Source of the DNA: Clarkia xantiana subsp. parviflora
Taxonomy: Eukaryota > Streptophyta > Magnoliopsida > Myrtales > Onagraceae
Assembly: GCA_036873135.1 (NCBI GenBank)
Contig: JAPTYO010000018.1
Span: 8,051,503 to 8,115,502, forward strand
Direction of reading: 5' to 3'
Length of the DNA: 64,000 nucleotides
In this document: piece by piece, positions 31,309-43,893 of the stretch
Position numbering within the stretch: the first letter of the stretch is position 1
How the letters are laid out: each line of letters starts with the position of its first letter
Position numbers and translations under genes: made by a program
The notes under the pieces: generated by a model
Database searches by the model: none
What the model was told of the DNA's origin: nothing
What the model saw: only the letters and a program-made list of their open reading frames with translations

Positions 31309-31375
31309 ACACTCTCGTGTTTACACTCCCTCACGTGTTTCACTCACTCTCTATGGACGTGAAGGATTAACCTTC

Positions 31376-31387
31376 GCTCTATTACCA
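31376..31387 (-). promoter_or_regulatory. CRM primer-binding site, initiator-Met type
   Basis: The minus strand reads TGGTAATAGAGC, 10 of 12 bases of TGGTATCAGAGC, two bases from the LTR end. It marks the right-hand LTR as the 5' LTR. Confidence 0.75.
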
Positions 31388-31389
31388 AA

Positions 31390-31853
31390 TGATGTGCCTT
31401 GGATGTCGACACAAGGAGAAACTTTATAAAAGTGACATAAACGGATAGGATGAGAAGGGTGGAAGGTAGAACCGTTCACCAATGCTTGATAAGATAACTC
31501 GCCACAAGCAAGGACGTCCGGGTTTGATTCGCCACACTCAAGGATGAGGGATAAGAATCGGATAGGTTTCGCCACTAAACAATCAGATTGCTTAGATAAG
31601 AAGGGGGTGCACAAAGGCAATAATTTCATTCATCAAAGCTACTGGAAATAACATAATATTAAAGCTTATATAGTGCTCTTTACAACAAAAACGAAATTCA
31701 AACTTGAATTGGCTAACTCATGCATGGAGAGCAGCCTTTTTGGAAAGCAAATACTAGAAAACATAAGCAAATCAATTTAGAACCCAAGTCTCAAGGTTGG
31801 TTGGTTGTTAGGCGGATTAGCATTGAATGCTAATTGACTTGAGTGTCTCTTAG
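31390..31853 (-). repeat. CRM 5' LTR, first piece
   Basis: It aligns with 26734-27190 of the 3' LTR with scattered differences and stops at the CTTAG duplication of C1. TATA-like CTATATAA is at 31666-31673. The two other pieces are at 49312-49353 and 57848-57952. Confidence 0.88.
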
Positions 31854-32446
31854 TGTCAGATTACGGGGAGTAATCACTACGGAAACTAAAACCATGGTAC
31901 ATGCCAGTAACTGAAATTACGCAGTGGAAGATTCGCACATACCTCTATAGTTGTCCGTAGTCCCAAGATCTTTGCAGGAGGGAGTTCACGATCCTCCGGT
32001 CGGCACCCGTAGGGGTTCTTGTGAAGGAAGCCCTACGTGGTACATTCTTCACAGCAAAGCCTCTGATCAATTCTTGGTGAGGGACAAATATCTGGAGTGT
32101 TTGCTCGAAAGCAAATTGGCACACCCTTGGTGGATATATGGTTCGGCCGAATATTGTGTCTCTGGGAGAAGGGTTTTCTCTCAAAAACCACATAAAGGGA
32201 ATTGTTATTAATCCTAACCCTAACTCCCCATATATATATGAGGAGTAAAGTGGACAAAAGTCAACTTTACCCCCACCCATAATTCGCCCGGCCATGATAG
32301 TATAGGGAGGCCCAATTTTGGGCCTCTCATGTCATTTGGGATTTGGGTCTTGCCCAATATCCTAAAGTGACATGTACCCAATTAACTTAGGTAACATATA
32401 TATATAATGGGCTTCCATTTACGGCGCCCAACACCATATGCTTACA
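31854..32446 (-). repeat. C1 3' LTR
   Basis: 593 bp, in plus orientation TGTCAGATTACGG to ATGCTTACA, followed by the polypurine tract (minus strand GAGTGGGAGC). Confidence 0.88.
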
Positions 32447-33560
32447 GCTCCCACTCGCCGGAATGGGAGGGTGCCTGTTAATGTATTGTCATCCAAATCT
32501 ACATCAACATTTCACTCCTTCGATCTAGTCCTTTGCTTCCGAATAGTTCATACGAGGTTTGCCGTGCGACTGGCGGACACGACAGGCATCGTGCTACTCA
32601 TTTGTTTGGAGTGTTGTAGCGCCCGCGGAACGTTGATTCCCTTTTCTCCAATCAACCAGTTATAAACAACATTTAAATAGTGTCGCGCTGTATCCTAGGT
32701 CAACTGATAATTCTCATTTTGCCTAATTTCCTCATAGGAACACTTCTCCAAGGCATCCGTACAAGTATTCACAACCTTCAACTTATATCCGGTTGGTGGC
32801 CACCTAGTGAATACAAGATTCTGTGAATTATAGGTGAACTTGACCATCCCCATCGCTTATATCCTTAGTCAAACCCAATCGGTTTCCAAAGACGTGGTCA
32901 CTGGGCCTTTTTGTTCAGCACTACGCTCTTACGCCGAGAAGCGAACATTGAGCCTGGCCTTAGATATGAGTTCCGAGTACGTGATGATACTTTGGGTGCC
33001 TCTTCATAAGGCTCCCGAGATCAATAACACGCTCGAGGTGAAGAAGTTTGCGCCCGATAGAATCATAAGGATTCTTTCCTAGCACAACCGAGTTGTGACC
33101 CCGTGGTTGGAAGCACGCGTCGATAGCATACCTGAACGTTTAAGTTCAAAGGAATGGTATATTTCAAATCATGCTATCGCAGATTTTCATCTGTCCCAGA
33201 ATGTGGTTTAATGACGAACAAAGCTCATCACGGCGATCTGCAAAACAAAGATTATGTCGAGTTACTTCGACACAAGATGATCGTTCTGCGTAATCAGGTT
33301 TATCCCCCTGATTCTTAGCCAGCCTTGCTTAGTAGAGGCCTCCCTCCACCGCAAGACAGCCGTACCTGTGTGACGAGGTAAGGCCCACATTCAACATCGT
33401 TTTGGCAGAGGATTGCGTCCTCCTACTACTTAGTTTATAGACCAAAAATTTGATGTAATCAAAACATTATGACGTCGATTGATCATAAACTCAGTTGTAA
33501 TTTTTTTCGCTTACAAAATGTAACTTTCTAATATCAAAATGTTATCACAGATACAACGCC
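32447..33560 (-). other. C1 3' untranslated region
   Basis: About 1.1 kb without coding frame, homologous to the same part of C2, C4 and copia A. It ends at the RNase H stop near 33565. Confidence 0.75.
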
Positions 33561-33564
33561 ACTT

Positions 33565-34767
33565 CTAAACCCTACAGAATCCAAGAAGTTTTACATGCTT
33601 TTCGAATATCTTCGTACGTAGTGGTTTAGTTAATGGGCTTGCAATCATGTTATCACTGGACAAGTATTCCATAGTGATTATATTGTCTTCTACCATAGAT
33701 TTAGCATAAAAATATTTTACATCAATGTGTTTGGTCCTACTATGGTACTTTGGAGTCCTTAATGCCGCAATGGCTGCCTGACTGTCAGAGAACACCTTCA
33801 CAGGTTTACTCCCGACGTCACCATCAAGCAGCGCAGTAAGAAGCCTTTTCAACCAGACCGCTTCTTGTGCGTTCTTCGAGAGGGCTACGAATTCTGATTA
33901 CATCGTGGAAAACGCGACACATTTTTGCTTCTTACTCATCCATGAAATGGCGACATTAGCAAGGAGAAACACTTCCCCCGTGGTGGACTTACGATCATCC
34001 GGATCGCCACCATGGTCGGCGTCACTGTAACCGGTCAATTCTAACTTCCCGCCCTTATAGCAAAGTGAGTAGTCGACAGTACCTTTCAGATAACGAATAA
34101 TTCGTTTTACAGCCTTTAAATGTTGAGAGCCAGGATCTGATTGGAAACGTGTTACTAGGCCCACGGCGTAACAGATATCCGGACGGGTGCATTGCATGGC
34201 GTACATCAAACTACCGAACATGCTTAAATACTCTGCACCCTTCATCTGTTCACGCTATGCCAGGTTCTTGGGGCCGTCACGTTTTGACAGTGCGCACCCA
34301 AACACCACCGGCGTATCCACGGGTTTGGCATCATGTAATCTGAATCTTTTCAACAGTTTGTTGATACAAGTTTCTTGAGACAGACACAATTTCCGGGAAG
34401 CCCGATCTCTAGCAATTTTATGCCCAAGATGTACGTGGCCTCTCCCATGTATTTCATCTCAAATACAGATGCCAACCATGACTTTGACTTATTCTTAAAA
34501 CTCACATCGTTTTCGGCAATGAGTATGTCGTCCTCGTACAAGGTTAAGATGACATACTTAGACCCGGAGATCTCATAATACACGCACGGATCCTCGTGAA
34601 GATTCACGAATCCGTTTCCTACGATTTCCTCTTTGAATTTGTGGTACCATTGCCGAGATGACTATTTTAAGACCGTAGATGGACCTTTGGAGTTTACAAA
34701 CTTTACGTTCGTAACCAGAAATAATGAAACCCTCTAGTTGCTCCATGTAGATCTCTTCCTCCAGGTT
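33565..34767 (-). pseudogene. C1 RT (3' part) and RNase H
   Basis: RT remnants read NLEEEIYMEQLEGF, KVCKLQRSIYGL, YVILTLYEDDILIAEND (the catalytic box YVDD reads YEDD) and MKYMGEATYILGI. RNase H has DADHGGDPDDRKSTTG, VFSDSQAAIAAL and ends FEKHVKLLGFCRV. At least three frameshifts or stops separate the pieces. The remaining RT N-terminus is beyond the C2 insertion, from 43894. Confidence 0.82.
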
Positions 34768-35367
34768 TGTTAGATTACGGGGAGTAATTACTACGGACAT
34801 TAAATCGTGGTACATGCTAGTAATCGAAATTACACAGCGGAAGATTCAGACATACCTCAAACGATGTTAGTTGTCCCAAGATCCTTCCTGCAGGGAGTTC
34901 ACGATCCTTCGGCCGGCACCCGTAAAGGTTCTGGTTAAGGAAGCCCTACGTGGTATGTTCTCCACAGAAAAACCTCTGATCGATTCTTAGCAGGGGACAG
35001 ACTCTGGAGTGTTTGCTAGAAAGCAAATTGGCACACCCTTTGGTGGGGAGTGGTTCGGCCGAAATACCTATGAGTGGGGTGAAGGGTTTTTCTCTCTAAA
35101 ATACTCTAATGAGAATATAGTGATTAACCCTAAAAATCCCCTAACACCATGTATTTATAGGAGGAGCAAAGTGGACAAAAGTCCACTTTGCCCACTCCAT
35201 AACTCGGCCAGCCACTATGCATAGGGAGGCCTAATTTTTTGGCCTCTCATGTCAATTGGTATTTGGGTGTAGCCCAATTACCCTAATGTGACATGTACCT
35301 AATTTCCTTAGGTAAACTATACATATTATGGGCTATCAATTACGACGCCCATCATAATATGCTTACA
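34768..35367 (-). repeat. C2 3' LTR
   Basis: 600 bp, plus orientation TGTTAGATTACGG to ATGCTTACA. Minus-strand TATA-like CCTATAAATAC lies near 35150-35160. Confidence 0.9.
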
Positions 35368-36470
35368 GCTCCCACTTCCCGGAATGGGAGGGTGCCTGTT
35401 AATGTATTTTCGTCCAAATCTGCATCAACATTTCACTCCTTCGATCTAGTCCTTGCTTCCGAACAGTTCATACGAGGTTTGCCGTGCGACCGGCGGATAC
35501 GACGGGCATCGTGCTACTCATCTGTTAGGAGTATTGTAGTGCCCGGGGATCGTTGATTCCCTTTTCTCTAATCAACCTGTTATAAAAAAAATTATATAGT
35601 ATCGCGATGTATCCTAAGTCACTGATAAATCTCCTTTTGCCTAGTCTCCAAGGCATCCGTACAAGTATTGACAACCTTCAACAAATATCCGGTTGGTGGC
35701 CACCTAGTGAACAAAAGATTTGGTGAATTACAGGTGAACTTGACCATCCCTATTGCTCATATCCTTAGTCAACCCAACAGGTTTCCAAAGACGTGGTCAC
35801 TGGGCCTTTTTGTTTGGCACTACGCTCGTACGCCGGGAAGCGATCATTGAGCCTGACCTTAGATATTAGTTCTGAGTCCGTGAGGATACTTTAGGTGCCT
35901 CTTCATAAGGCTCCTGGGATCAATCACACGCTCGAGGTGAAGAAGTTTGTGCCCGCCAGAATCACGAGGATTCCTTCCTAGCACAATCGAGCTGTGACCC
36001 TGTGGTCGAACGTGGCACACGTAGTATGAAGCACGCATTGATGGCATACATGAACCTTTTGGGTTGATAGGAGAGGGATATGTCAATCATGCAACCACAG
36101 ATTCTCATCTGGCCCAGAATGTGGTTAAATGACGAACGAAGTTCATCGGCGATATGCAAAACGAAGATCATGTCGAGTTACTTCGAAACTAGATAATCAT
36201 TTTGCTTACTCATGTTTATCCCCCTGAATCTTAGCATGTCTTACTTGGTAGAGGCCTCCCTCCACCGAAAGACTACCGTACCTGTGTTACTAGGTAAGGC
36301 CCACATTCGTAATAGTTTGGCAGAGAATTGCGTCCTGCAACGACTTAGTTTATAGACCGTAAATCTGATGTAATCAAAACATTATGACGTCGATTGATCA
36401 TAAACTCAGTTGCAATTCTTGTGCTTACAAAATGTAACTTTCTAATATCAAAATGTTATAGATACTTGCC
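35368..36470 (-). other. C2 3' untranslated region
   Basis: Homologous to 32447-33560. No frame is supported. Confidence 0.75.
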
Positions 36471-37870
36471 ATTTCTAAACCCTACCAATCCAAGCAGTTT
36501 TACGTGCTTTTCGAATATCTCCCTGCGTAGTGGTTTAGTTAATGTGTCCGCAATCATATTATCAGTGGACAAGTATTCCATAGTGATTATATTGTCTTCT
36601 ACCATAGATTTAGCTTAGACATATTTCACATCAATGTGTTTGGTCCTACTATGGTACTTCGGATTCTTAACTGCCGCATTAGCTGCTTGACTGTCAGATA
36701 AGACCTTCACAGGTTTATTCTCGACATCGTCACGAAGCACTGCAGTTAGAAGCCTTTTGAGCCAGACTGCTTCTTGTGCATTCTTAGATAGAGCTACGAA
36801 CTCTGATTCCATCGTGGACAGCGTGACACAGGTTTGCTTCTTGCTCATCCATGAAATGGCGGCATTAGCAAGGAGGACCACTCCCCCCGTGGTGGACTTA
36901 CGATCATCCGGATCGCCACCATGGTCGGCGTCACTGTAACCGGTCAATTAGAACTTCTTGCCTTCATAGCAGAGTTTGTAGTCGGCAGTACCTTTCAGAT
37001 AACGAATTATTCTTTATACAGCCTTTAAATGTTGAGAGCCAGGATCTGATTGGAAACGTGCTACTAGGCGCACGGCGTAACAGATATCCGGACGGGTGCA
37101 TTGCATGGCGTACATAGAACTACCGACCATGCTTAAATACTCTGCACCCTTAATATGTTCACGCTCTGCCAGGTTCTTGGGGCCGTCACATTTTGACAGT
37201 GCGCACCCAAACACCAACGGCGTATCCACGGGGTTGGGCATCCTGTAATCTGAATCTTTTCAACAGTTTGTTGATATAAGCTTCTTGAGATAGACAAAAT
37301 TTCCGGGTAGCTCGATCTCTAGAAATTTTAATGCCTAAGATATATGTGGCCTCTCCCATGTCTTTCATCTCAAATACAGATGCCAACCAGGACTTTCACT
37401 TGTTCATAAAACTCACGTCGTTTGCGGTAATGAGTATGTCATCCACGTAAAAGGTTAATATGACATACTTAGACCCTGAGGTCTTATAATACACGCACGG
37501 ATCCTCGTGTAGATTCACAAATACGTTTCCCACGATTTACTCGTGGAATCTGCGGTACCATTGCCGAGATGACTGTTTAAGACCGTAAATGGACCTTTGG
37601 AGTTTACAAACTTTACGTTCGTTACCAGGAGTAATGAAACCCTCTGGTTGCTCCATGTAGATATCTTCCTCTAGGTTTTCGAGGAGGAATGCGGTCTTAA
37701 TACTCATTTGGTGAGGTTCGAAATCGAGACCTGAGACCATGACCATGACTGGCCCTAACCGTGGTTTTACGCACAGTTAGTGAGTTTGTTTTGTCAAAAA
37801 CCACTCCGTGAATTTGGGTACAGCCTTTCGCAATAAGTTGATTTTTTATACCGCTCGACCTTTTCCACAG
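36471..37870 (-). pseudogene. C2 reverse transcriptase and RNase H
   Basis: RT from the right: AKGCTQIHGVVFD (fingers), GLDFEPHQMSIKTAFLLEN (motif A, where the C1 copy has HQMDVKTAF, so the catalytic Asp is lost here), EEDIYMEQPEGF, KVCKLQRSIYGLKQ, the YVDDILI box (about 37440-37460), MKDMGEATYILGIKI. RNase H has YSDADHGGDPDDRKSTTGG, ESEFVALS and VLSDSQAANAAV. Stops and shifts divide it into at least five frames. This is the best-kept RT of the C family. Confidence 0.85.
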
Positions 37871-39743
37871 TGGTGAGCCTTCTTTCAGGACTCACAGTAT
37901 CCTTATGCCCGTGTGGTTAACAGGTAAATCAACTATTGACTATAATGGCTTTCATTTAGGCGATCTCTCTCATTTATTATTTTCCTCCATCTTCACTTGA
38001 GGTCTTTCTAATGCAGTCCAACAGTTGTTAGAGTGAGGTCATCACCCTTCTAGATGGGATACTTCTTTGGAGAAGTTCGATGCCTTTGACTTTCGTCTAG
38101 GCTTGTTTATCCCGTCTTTAAGTCTTATCTCCCACTCGGAATGATGCCTCTTATCTGAGCATTTCTTCCAATTGGGATCAATTCTCCCACTCAAAATAAC
38201 GCGTTCTTATCGGAGCATCACTTCTATGGGTACAAGAGCAATACTTGAACCATAACCAACAGCTTTCCTTTAACGACTTCTCGGTCTCGGAGTTTTACTT
38301 CCAAGATGAATTCCTTGATCACTAGGATCTGGAACCAAGTTTGTCGGATCACTCCCACTGGGAACAATGGGTGGTATAGGTAGTTGTGGCAATCCTGGTT
38401 CAGCATTACGATAATCAGGTTCAACTTGATTCGTCCAAACAGCAACAGTGATTTCATGTGGTATGTGTTTATTCCTCCCACTGGATTTATTATGAAAAAT
38501 GTTCCTATTATCATTTACCATGTCATTCACTCCAGTTGTTGGTTCAAGTCTCTCCCACTCGAATTAAGTGGGACCTGATATCTTAATATCTTGCTCCTAA
38601 ATTGATCAAGACTCGTTATTTTAGAACTATCAATGCATCGGAAAAATTCGTACTCAAGTATATAATGTTTACATGTTCGACCACGGTACCATGTTCTTAA
38701 GCTGAAAACATGTACTTTCAAAGAGTAGTTAACATACTCTTATCCTAAATACGTGTTTGATGCGCAAATTAATGTCGCATGGTGATATTATTTAATTCAT
38801 TATCACTCTTCATCTTTTATGGTGGCGTGTTATACCGATTTCAATGGAACACAGGTTTACATGAATGTGAATCACTTCTCATCATCCCTTAGGGAACAGC
38901 TTATTAAGTGACTCTAACATTATGTTTATAAACTATGCTTCCAGAAGTGTGTGAATTGATTTGAATGCCTAGCCTGACTTGTCCTTCAAGGCATACGGAA
39001 GGAAAATCGTTTAACCGACTTCATCATTCTTCGTTTGCAAACTTATTTCAGAGATTTTATTCCATCTCCGAAATGGGAATTTCGGGTTTTCACCTAATTC
39101 GTCAGTTGATACTTTTACAAGGTCGAGGTAGCTTTCCAAAGCCTACTTCTTACCGATGTAAACGTTATCAATAAGTTATTTCCAAAGGAAAGCAGATAAA
39201 AATTCAGCACATCATCATTTAAACACTTCATTATTAAACTCATACTTTGAAATGATGTGTTCATTTTTCGAGGTCCACTTGCGCGTAGCGCAATTTTACC
39301 AAATTTTAACCCTTGGTTAAATCGTTTCATTTCTGAATTTAATTCAATTTAATCTAATCGGTTTCAAAACATGATCATCATTACAGTTTATTTCATTCAA
39401 TGGAGTATTAACAAAGAAAGATATAAGCAATATATAAGCGATGCATCAAACAGCTAATTAAAAGGATCGAATAGCTTGGGTATGGTAATCAATACTATGA
39501 CCGAACATTTGTTACGTGCTCAAAAACAAATGTTTCCTATATTTCAAGGAACTTCATTATTATCATGTATCTTATACTGAAAATCAAGAAGAGGTTCATT
39601 TTCAGAGAAAATAAAGATAAAGTCTTTCATTTAATCTTTATATCTTCGGGGCAAGTTCCTTAGGTCTGTGCTTGTTCTCCTTCTCGGTTCTGTAATCCAT
39701 AAAGACGGTATGAGGAGTCCTAGAAGAACTTATGAGGTTATCA
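37871..39743 (-). other. C2 interval between RT and gag: no protease or integrase
   Basis: The first part (to about 38600) encodes broken linker sequence such as LVPDPSDQGIHLGSKTPRPR. The rest is AT-rich and frameless; no integrase zinc module, DDE blocks or protease loop were found. The same interval is alignable in C1 (to about 45640) and C4 (52450-54338), so its shape predates their insertion. Confidence 0.65.
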
Positions 39744-41150
39744 TTATTCTTCAGCGCGTACCTTGGGAGGATTGGTACAGGCAATAGCAAGGTGTCCTTT
39801 CACGCCACACCTAAAACACGTTCGAGTTTCCTCTTTACGTGTCTGTTTTGCCTGCTCTTTCTTGCTTCCGAATTGCTTTCGCTTGAACTTCTTCTGAGGT
39901 TTTGGAGCTAAAGGCTTATTAGCCTTAAACTGAAGTCCCTTGCATTTTCTCTTTCGCTTACCCTTTTGCTCAGCTGGATGCGAGGATGCAAGATGCATTT
40001 GTTGGATTACGGGGAGTAATCACTACAGATACTAAAACAAGGTACATTGTAGTAATCGGAATTACGTAGCGGAAGATTCACACATACCTTTAGGATGATC
40101 CGTAAACCCAAGATCTTCTCTGGAGGGAGTTCACGATACTCCGGTCGGGACCCGTAGAGGTTCTTGTTAGAGAATCACTACGTGGTGCAAGCTCCACAGC
40201 AAAGCCTCTGATCGATTCTTGGCACGGGGACAGATCTCTGGAGAGTTTGCTTGAAGGCAATTAGGCACACCCGGGAGGGTTTTTCTCTCTAAAACTCTCT
40301 TGTGAGGGAATTGTGATTAACCCTTAAAATCCCCTAACACCTTTTATTTATAGGAGTAAAGTGGACAAAAGTCCACTTTACCCCACCATAAACTTTCGGC
40401 CGGCCTATGTATTTGGGGTGGCCCAATTTTGTGCCTCCCATGTCAATTGGGATTTGGGTCTAGCCCAATTACCCTAATGTGACATTTACCCAAGTTCATT
40501 AGGTAAACTATAAATATTATGGGCTACCAACGGCGCCCATTACCATATGCTTACAGCATTTCCGCTCTCGTCTTTTCAGCCTTGAGACGATCCTCTTCCA
40601 GTCAAGATGAACTCGCACTTTCTCGAGGTCATCGAGTTGGGTGACATGGGTAAGGTGCATTTCCATGCTATTCCAAGAGTCATGCAAGGATCGGATCACG
40701 CATTGGATTTCTCCTGCCTCCTTGAGTTCTGCAAATGTTAGACATATGTCTAATGTTCTCTTTCATTGTGTGCTTGGGATTCATCTTGTACGAGTCTAAA
40801 GCGATGTTTAACGACCGCTTTTGGACTGCGGTGTAAACACTAAACCCTACCTTAAGACCGTCCCACATGTCCATGGCAGACTCATAGTGATCATATCCAT
40901 AGAGTATGTCATCCTCGAGCACTGACAACAATGCGAAACGAATTTCTTGGTCCTTTGAATCCCATTCATCGTGGAATTTATTCAGTTCGTCTGTAAGGTC
41001 TCCCTCCGGACTGACTTTTTTTGAAGTCAAATGTTCCAATCCTCTCATTTCAGTAATTACCATTCTCGCGCGCTTATTCCAGATCTTATAATTGTTGCTG
41101 TTCAATCTCACTCCCTTATTCATTTGGGAGATTACATTGTTGATCGCATC
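39744..41150 (-). pseudogene. C2 gag, interrupted by solo LTR C3
   Basis: N-terminus at about 41150: MDAINNVISQMNKGVRLN, then NNYKIWNKRARMVITEM, RFALLSVLEDDILYGYDHYESAMDMWDGL, typical of copia gag. The C-terminal part left of C3 is basic (KFKRKQFGSKKEQAKQTRKEE) with a complete CX2CX4HX4C knuckle CFRCGVKGHLAIAC. It stops at the same codon as C4 gag (KVRAEE). One shift lies near 40700. C3 (40000-40555) sits in the linker before the knuckle. Confidence 0.85.
40000..40555 (-). mobile_element. C3: solo LTR in C2 gag
   Basis: A single LTR of the same family (plus orientation TGTTGGATTACGG to ATGCTTACA, 556 bp) with perfect TSD GCATT at 39995-39999 and 40556-40560. The uninterrupted site is visible in C4 gag near 54590 (ATGCATTTTCGCC). 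Solo LTRs arise by recombination between the two LTRs of a full element. Confidence 0.92.
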
Positions 41151-42638
41151 CATGACTAACACATCGATGATTATGCAAAAAATCGGGGAGACAATAACAT
41201 TTAGAGAAAGAATTGCATACACCAGATATCTATTAAGACTGAATCCGACAAATAATGATTCCTCATTCATCTAAACCAACCGACCACCAGTGAACCAATG
41301 GAAGATGGCTGTGAAAGAGTTCACATTACCGTCGTTTTCAATCCAATAGATCAATCATTTCAAACGGTTTTAATCGCAAATTAGAGAAAGGGGAATTTTA
41401 AAACAACCATACCCGATCTTGGCTTTCCCAATGCCCTTTTTATTTTGGAAAAATATTCTGATGAATTCACTCATGCATATATAATTCTATTATCCATGCA
41501 AATTATCATATGCTAGTAACATTCATAATACAAACCACATTCATGCTTACGCTTTATGCGTCTAATGTTCCGAGGAACTCATGCTTGCATACATAATTCT
41601 AATTCCATGTAAATTATCAAATGCAACAACATCCTTAACATTCTAGCATACGTGTCAAACATGAAAAATTCCACAACAATCGTACATATTTGGCGACTGA
41701 TTTTCGTTTTAAAAATAATTTTAAACATTAGGGGCTGATTTGCAATTCATGTTTATATTCAATCACGCAACATTCTGGACATGAATCCTAGGCATTTTCA
41801 ACCATCACATCATGCCTATCTTAGTGCGCATTTCATATATTTAACCTAGGCTCAGCCCACAATATTCAATATTCAGCTAGCTTGACTCAGTAAAGACAAC
41901 ATTTTTAATCATGCATAAAAATATATATTGAATAATAAACAATCGCAGTTCAGCCCACTAATTATACCAGTCCCAAAAACATGTATCTTCGAGATCCATC
42001 CCCATAATCGAAGCAAGGCATAAATGTTAGTAAATCTTAAACACTGTGTAGGCCTATTAAGGCTCAAAACATTTAGATTTAAAAACTTGACCACCCTATT
42101 TTAATTGACTTGAATTCGGTTTTAAAAATACGGTTTGGTTCATTCAATTTCAGTCCGATTTGGACCGGTTCGGTTCAATCCGGAAAATCCACTTCGGTTC
42201 CCATTCGATTCGGTCCTAAAATAAAAATCCGGTTCGATTCGGTCCGGTTTTAATTTTAAAATCTAGTTCGGTTCGAACCGGTCCAATAAAATAGGGTTTG
42301 GTTCGGTTCAACACACAAAACCGGTTTGGTTAGATCCACTTAGTTATCCCGTTCCGACCCGACCCGATTAGGTAGAACCGATTGAGAAAACCCGGTTCGA
42401 TTTAAATTCATCCCGGTTTGACATATTGGACCGGCTCAATAAATAAAATATAAAAGGTTGGGCCGAAATGTTTACTTGTGGCCTAAGTAGGGTTTAAAAG
42501 TCCAAAAATATTTAACTTAGCCATCAAGTAACATTAACTATATAAAAATAATTTTCAATATTAAATATATATATTTCGTCCAATATTACTACATATATAT
42601 ATTTATTGCTAATATTCTATCTTTAAGATTAAATCAAT

Positions 42639-42690
<52 letters not shown>

Positions 42691-43274
42691 AAATTCGGCA
42701 CAAACATATAAATATATATTTTATTTATTGCCAATATCTTAAATAGGGAAACAAATATACTAACAATATATTTTCTCAATCTTTTAGGTAACTAAATCTA
42801 TCAATATTATCTTTAACCCTATTAAATATTTAGATATATTGATAGTTAGATATATTTCTATATATTAATGTTAATCTATCCTAATGTTCCTAATTATAGA
42901 TATATTGTTACATAGTTTAAAATTAAAATATGGTAAACAATATTATTTAAATATATAGCCGAAAATTTTGTTTGCTTGGGGACCAAGAAATTAAAAATTT
43001 TACCTAAAATTTTCGGCACAAAACTAAATTGGGAACAAGTGGTCAAATTTTAAGATCAAATTTTAATAAGACCTACAATCCAATGTTTGATTTTGATAAA
43101 TATCACCTTTTTTTGAAGATCATGAACATCAAATTAACCAAGAACATCATGAAAATTTCAAACCACCATAAATATAAAAATTCGAAATTTTAAAATTCCC
43201 TTTAAAAATTTCGGTCCGGAAATTTTAAATTTTCAAGAACATCAATTCATCAAAATCATGAACTCCTAACACAA
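41151..43274 (-). other. C2 5' leader
   Basis: About 2.1 kb of AT-rich untranslated sequence between primer site and gag. It contains a block rich in CGGTT (42110-42450) and a (TA)n run (42634-42690, about 27 repeats). The same order is found in C1 and C4. Confidence 0.7.
42634..42690. repeat. (TA)n microsatellite in C2 leader
   Basis: About 27 TA repeats. The same site in C1 (48143-48162) and C4 (56625-56642) has about ten. Confidence 0.9.
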
Positions 43275-43286
43275 GCTCTGATACCA
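43275..43286 (-). promoter_or_regulatory. C2 primer-binding site, initiator-Met tRNA
   Basis: The minus strand reads TGGTATCAGAGC, a perfect match to the usual initiator-Met primer site, one base from the 5' LTR. Confidence 0.92.
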
Positions 43287-43287
43287 C

Positions 43288-43888
43288 TGTTAGATTACGG
43301 GGAGTAATTACTACAGACATTAAATCGTGGTACATGCTAGTAATTGAAATTACGCATCGGAAGATTCACACATACCTCAAACGATGTCAGTAGTCACAAG
43401 ATCCTTCCTGCAGGGAGTTCACGATCCTCTGGCCGGAACCCGTAGAGGTTCTGGTTAAGAAAGCCCTACGCGGTATGTTCTCAAAAGCAAAGCCTCTGAT
43501 CGATTCTTGGCAGGGGACAGATCTCTAGAGTGTTTGCTAGAAAGAAAATTGGCACACCCTTTGGTGGGGAGTGGTTCGGCCGAAATACCTATGTGTGGGG
43601 TGGAGGGTTTTTCTCTCTAAAACAATCTAATGAGGAGATAGTGATTAACCCTGAATATCCCCTAACACCATGTATTTATAGGAGGATCAAAGTTGACAAA
43701 AGTCCACTTTGCCCACTCCATAATTCGGCCGGCCACTATGCATAGGGAGGCCCAATTTTTTGGCCTCTCATGTCAATTGGGATTTGGGTCTAGCCCAATT
43801 ACCCTAATGTGACATGTTCCTAATTTCCTTAGGTAAATTGTACATATTATGGGCTACCAATTACGGCGCCCATCACCATATGCTTACA
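43288..43888 (-). repeat. C2 5' LTR
   Basis: 601 bp, pairs with 34768-35367 (both have ACATTAAATCGTGG, CTTCCTGCAGGG and CCATGTATTTATAGGAGG). Confidence 0.9.
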
Positions 43889-43893
43889 AGGCT

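Larger units (their letters stand above)
34768..43888 (-). mobile_element. C2: Ty1/copia element in C1 RT, containing solo LTR C3
   Basis: LTRs are 34768-35367 and 43288-43888. Flanks AGGTT (34763-34767) and AGGCT (43889-43893) form a TSD with one mismatch. The C1 RT sequence reads through when C2 is removed. RNase H, RT and gag remnants are present; protease and integrase are not seen. Primer site at 43275-43286. Confidence 0.87.

Noticed and set aside
31951..32295. Frames of 75-116 codons inside the copia LTRs (also 43530, 48708, 35009)
   Set aside because: They recur in every LTR copy with different breaks and contain no domain; they are chance frames in non-coding LTR sequence.
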